Shown here one piece after another: positions 62,310 through 64,000 of a stretch of DNA of 64,000 bases (the stretch's first letter is position 1; each line of letters begins with the position of its first letter). Made by a program: the position numbers and the translations under genes. Under the pieces are notes generated by a model. It was not told the DNA's origin and did not search any database. It saw nothing but the letters and a program-made list of their open reading frames with translations. Source of the DNA: Pseudoalteromonas sp. UG3-2 (GTDB lineage: Bacteria > Pseudomonadota > Gammaproteobacteria > Enterobacterales > Alteromonadaceae); the NCBI RefSeq assembly GCF_037120705.1, contig NZ_JAWLJU010000002.1:124001-188000 (forward strand), in the 5' to 3' direction.

Positions 62310-62753
62310 CCTTTTTAGATGGCTGACCCATCAGGGTTCCAGCTGTTTAACTCTTTGTGTCTACTACTTTATAAATAAGCACTACGTTGTGTTTATGATG
62401 AGACAGGCCTACAGGCATGAATATTCTAATTAAATAAGAATCTTTTTGGCGAATCAACACCAATAGGAAGTGAACACTCACATTGGTGGCAGGCTGTTAA
62501 TAGTATTACACTTTGAACCTCAGTATAAGCTGTTAAGCTGCCCGTTCGTTTTATCCAGGCACAATAACGGAAAACAGCGCGATAAAGTTGTACCAATAAA
62601 TGTAAGTAGTGGTTTTACAGTGGCGCCTTAGCGGCTGTGTACACAGCTACAGCCAGCGTAAAGGAGTTACTGATCAGGACGAGCAGGAGATGGCGGACAC
62701 CTCAACAAGCTAGGTACAGGTTAAAAAGTAATACCACTGGTTTGCAAACGGTG
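62310..62753. other. Gene-free region with possible small RNA features
   Basis: No credible gene in 444 bp. It holds a perfect 14-bp palindrome GCTGTGTACACAGC (62634-62647) followed by four GGA triplets within 40 nt (62663, 62677, 62686, 62695), the last three in CAGGA/CGGA contexts. This might be part of a CsrA-binding RNA, but the evidence is thin. Confidence 0.35.
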
Positions 62754-62758
62754 TTATT
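62730..62758 (-). terminator. Probable terminator of spoVR
   Basis: AATACCAC (62730-62737) pairs with GTGTTATT (62751-62758) with one mismatch, and the inner GTTTGCAAAC (62740-62749) is self-complementary. On the minus strand a run of T's follows. The stem overlaps the spoVR stop codon. Confidence 0.5.
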
Positions 62759-64000
62759 CACTTTCTTCCATCGGGCAGTGGGCAATTTCCTCAACCATAC
62801 CTTCTTCACTTACTTGCTCTAGCCTTACTTTAAATCCCCATAAGCGGTAAAGGTGTTTAATTACTTCTTGCTTCGAACCTGCCAGTGGTATGCCCCCTTG
62901 TGGCACATAGCGCAAGGTTAAAGAGCGGTCGCCGCGAACATCAACATCATAAACCTGAATGTTAGGCTCATGGTTACTTAAGTTGTATTGTGCTGAGAGC
63001 GCACTGCGAAGCTGTTGGTAGCCCATTTCATCATGGATGGGACCCACCTCTAAGTGTGGCGATTTTTGCTTATCTACAATGGTAAACAGCTTAAAATCAC
63101 GCATCAGCTTTGGCGACAAAAACTGACTGATAAAGCTTTCGTCTTTGAAATTTTGCATGGCAAAGTGCAAGGTTTCTAGCCAGTCAGCGCCGGCAAATTC
63201 AGGGAACCATTGTTTATCTTCAGCCGTTGGGTTTTCACAAATGCGGCGAATATCCACCATCATGTTAAAGCCTAAAGCATAGGGGTTTATGCCCGAGTAA
63301 AACTTGCTGTTGTAAGGGGGTTGATACACCACATTAGTGTGGCTTTGCAAAAACTCCAACATAAAGGCGTCACTTAATTTTCCCTCATCATAGAGGTGGT
63401 TTAAGATGGTGTAGTGCCAAAACGTGGCCCAGCCTTCATTCATTACCTGAGTTTGTCGTTGCGGGTAAAAATATTGTGAAACTTTACGTACGATACGAAT
63501 TATCTCACGCTGCCAAGACTCCAGCAGTGGCGCATTCTTTTCAATAAAATAGAGAATATTTTCTTGTGGTTCAGAAGGAAAGCGCTGGCGCTTATCGATT
63601 GCTTCGTCCTCGCCTTTTGGAATTGTGCGCCACAACTCATTGACTTGAGATTGTAAATAATCTTCCCGCTCCTTTTGCCGTTTTTGTTCTTCAAACATGG
63701 AGATCCGCTGCGGCCGTTTATAGCGGTCAACACCATAGTTCATCAGGGCGTGGCAAGAATCGATTAAGTTTTCGACTTCGTCAATGCCATACTTTTCTTC
63801 ACACTCGGCAACGTAATTTTTTGCGAACAGTAAATAATCAATGATGGAGGAAGCGTCGGTCCAAGTCTTAAACAGGTAATTACCTTTAAAAAACGAGTTA
63901 TGACCATAACTGGCGTGGGCCATGACCAAGGCTTGCATTGGCATGGTGTTTTCTTCCATCAAATAGGCAATACAAGGGTCAGAATTGATGACAATTTCAT
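62754..64000 (-). CDS. SpoVR family protein, C-terminal part (5' end outside window)
   Basis: About 414 residues are visible and the frame stays open to the window edge. The family is about 510 residues long (E. coli YcgB), so roughly 100 N-terminal residues are missing. Typical motifs include INSDPCIAYLMEENTMPMQ, LVMAHASYGHNSFFKGNYLF, MNEGWATFWHYTILNHLYDEG and NPYALGFNMMVDIRRIC. SpoVR proteins usually follow yeaH and prkA (yeaG) in a stress-response operon; those genes would lie beyond the right edge. The biochemical role is unknown. A GGHH-like His cluster suggests metal binding, which is inference. Confidence 0.93.
   Translation of the reverse strand, partial: EIVINSDPCIAYLMEENTMPMQALVMAHASYGHNSFFKGNYLFKTWTDASSIIDYLLFAKNYVAECEEKYGIDEVENLIDSCHALMNYGVDRYKRPQRISMFEEQKRQKEREDYLQSQVNELWRTIPKGEDEAIDKRQRFPSEPQENILYFIEKNAPLLESWQREIIRIVRKVSQYFYPQRQTQVMNEGWATFWHYTILNHLYDEGKLSDAFMLEFLQSHTNVVYQPPYNSKFYSGINPYALGFNMMVDIRRICENPTAEDKQWFPEFAGADWLETLHFAMQNFKDESFISQFLSPKLMRDFKLFTIVDKQKSPHLEVGPIHDEMGYQQLRSALSAQYNLSNHEPNIQVYDVDVRGDRSLTLRYVPQGGIPLAGSKQEVIKHLYRLWGFKVRLEQVSEEGMVEEIAHCPMEESE

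Noticed and set aside
62637..62822. Plus-strand frame of 61 codons overlapping the spoVR 3' end
   Set aside because: It overlaps a conserved gene and its terminator, has no ribosome site of note and no sensible protein pattern.
1..64000. tRNA, rRNA, transposase or integrase genes
   Set aside because: I looked for T-loop motifs, transposase and tyrosine-recombinase patterns and saw none I could support. Covariance or profile searches were not possible.

Overview
The window looks like chromosomal DNA from a marine gammaproteobacterium, probably of the Alteromonadales. The evidence is gene order and family content: a flagellar/chemotaxis tail next to ccmABCDEFGHI, gcvR/bcp, pabB-nudL-sdaA, apt-dnaX-ybaB-recR-htpG, a six-gene DUF3450/TtpC-type Ton system and a leucine dehydrogenase. 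I cannot name the family or genus. No tRNA, rRNA, CRISPR array, transposase, integrase or prophage was seen.

Layout. 1-3.2 kb: end of a DUF2802 gene, then a convergent FlhB-like/FliK-like pair. 3.3-11.1 kb: complete cytochrome c maturation operon followed directly by mlaA. 11.1-16.2 kb: an OprC/NosA-type copper TonB receptor, an EAL-HDOD protein and putP. 16.3-20.2 kb: bcp-gcvR, bamC (without an adjacent dapA) and a YjiH-family transporter-like protein. 20.8-23.7 kb: a lipoprotein kexin-like S8 protease followed by a small exported protein that is probably its dedicated chaperone. 24.3-28.1 kb: a small PspB-like membrane protein, sdaA, nudL, pabB. 28.2-31.9 kb: class I fumarase, leucine dehydrogenase, a CAT-like acyltransferase. 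32.3-37.2 kb: a Ton energisation operon (DUF3450, TtpC-type MotA/TolQ/ExbB, ExbB, ExbD, TonB, TPR protein). 37.3-39.7 kb: DUF3080 lipoprotein, DksA/TraR-type zinc-finger protein, DusC.

40.0-42.3 kb: an MNIO-type RiPP (HvfA/bufferin-like) operon. The exported precursor carries fourteen EGKCG cores in seven 51-bp repeats. It is followed by its DUF692 modifying enzyme, the DUF2063 partner and an undescribed 39-residue membrane peptide. 42.5-45.7 kb: apt-dnaX-ybaB; dnaX contains a programmed -1 frameshift signal matching the Escherichia coli tau/gamma arrangement. 45.7-56.5 kb: an accessory insertion that separates ybaB from recR. It holds a 1945-residue DUF4011/SF1 helicase-nuclease with an N-terminal transglutaminase-like domain, bracketed by two almost identical 29-bp terminators, then a siderophore receptor and an M13 metallopeptidase. 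56.8-59.5 kb: recR and htpG (with a textbook heat-shock promoter). 59.5-64 kb: exported Tpx, a response regulator-CheC/X fusion, a diguanylate cyclase and the 3' part of spoVR.

Themes. Metal handling recurs: cytochrome c haem loading, a copper receptor, a probable copper-binding RiPP, an iron-siderophore receptor and the Ton motor that would power such receptors. The strongest leads are the dnaX recoding site, the 14-core RiPP precursor with its two intercistronic hairpins, and the terminator-flanked helicase-nuclease island.
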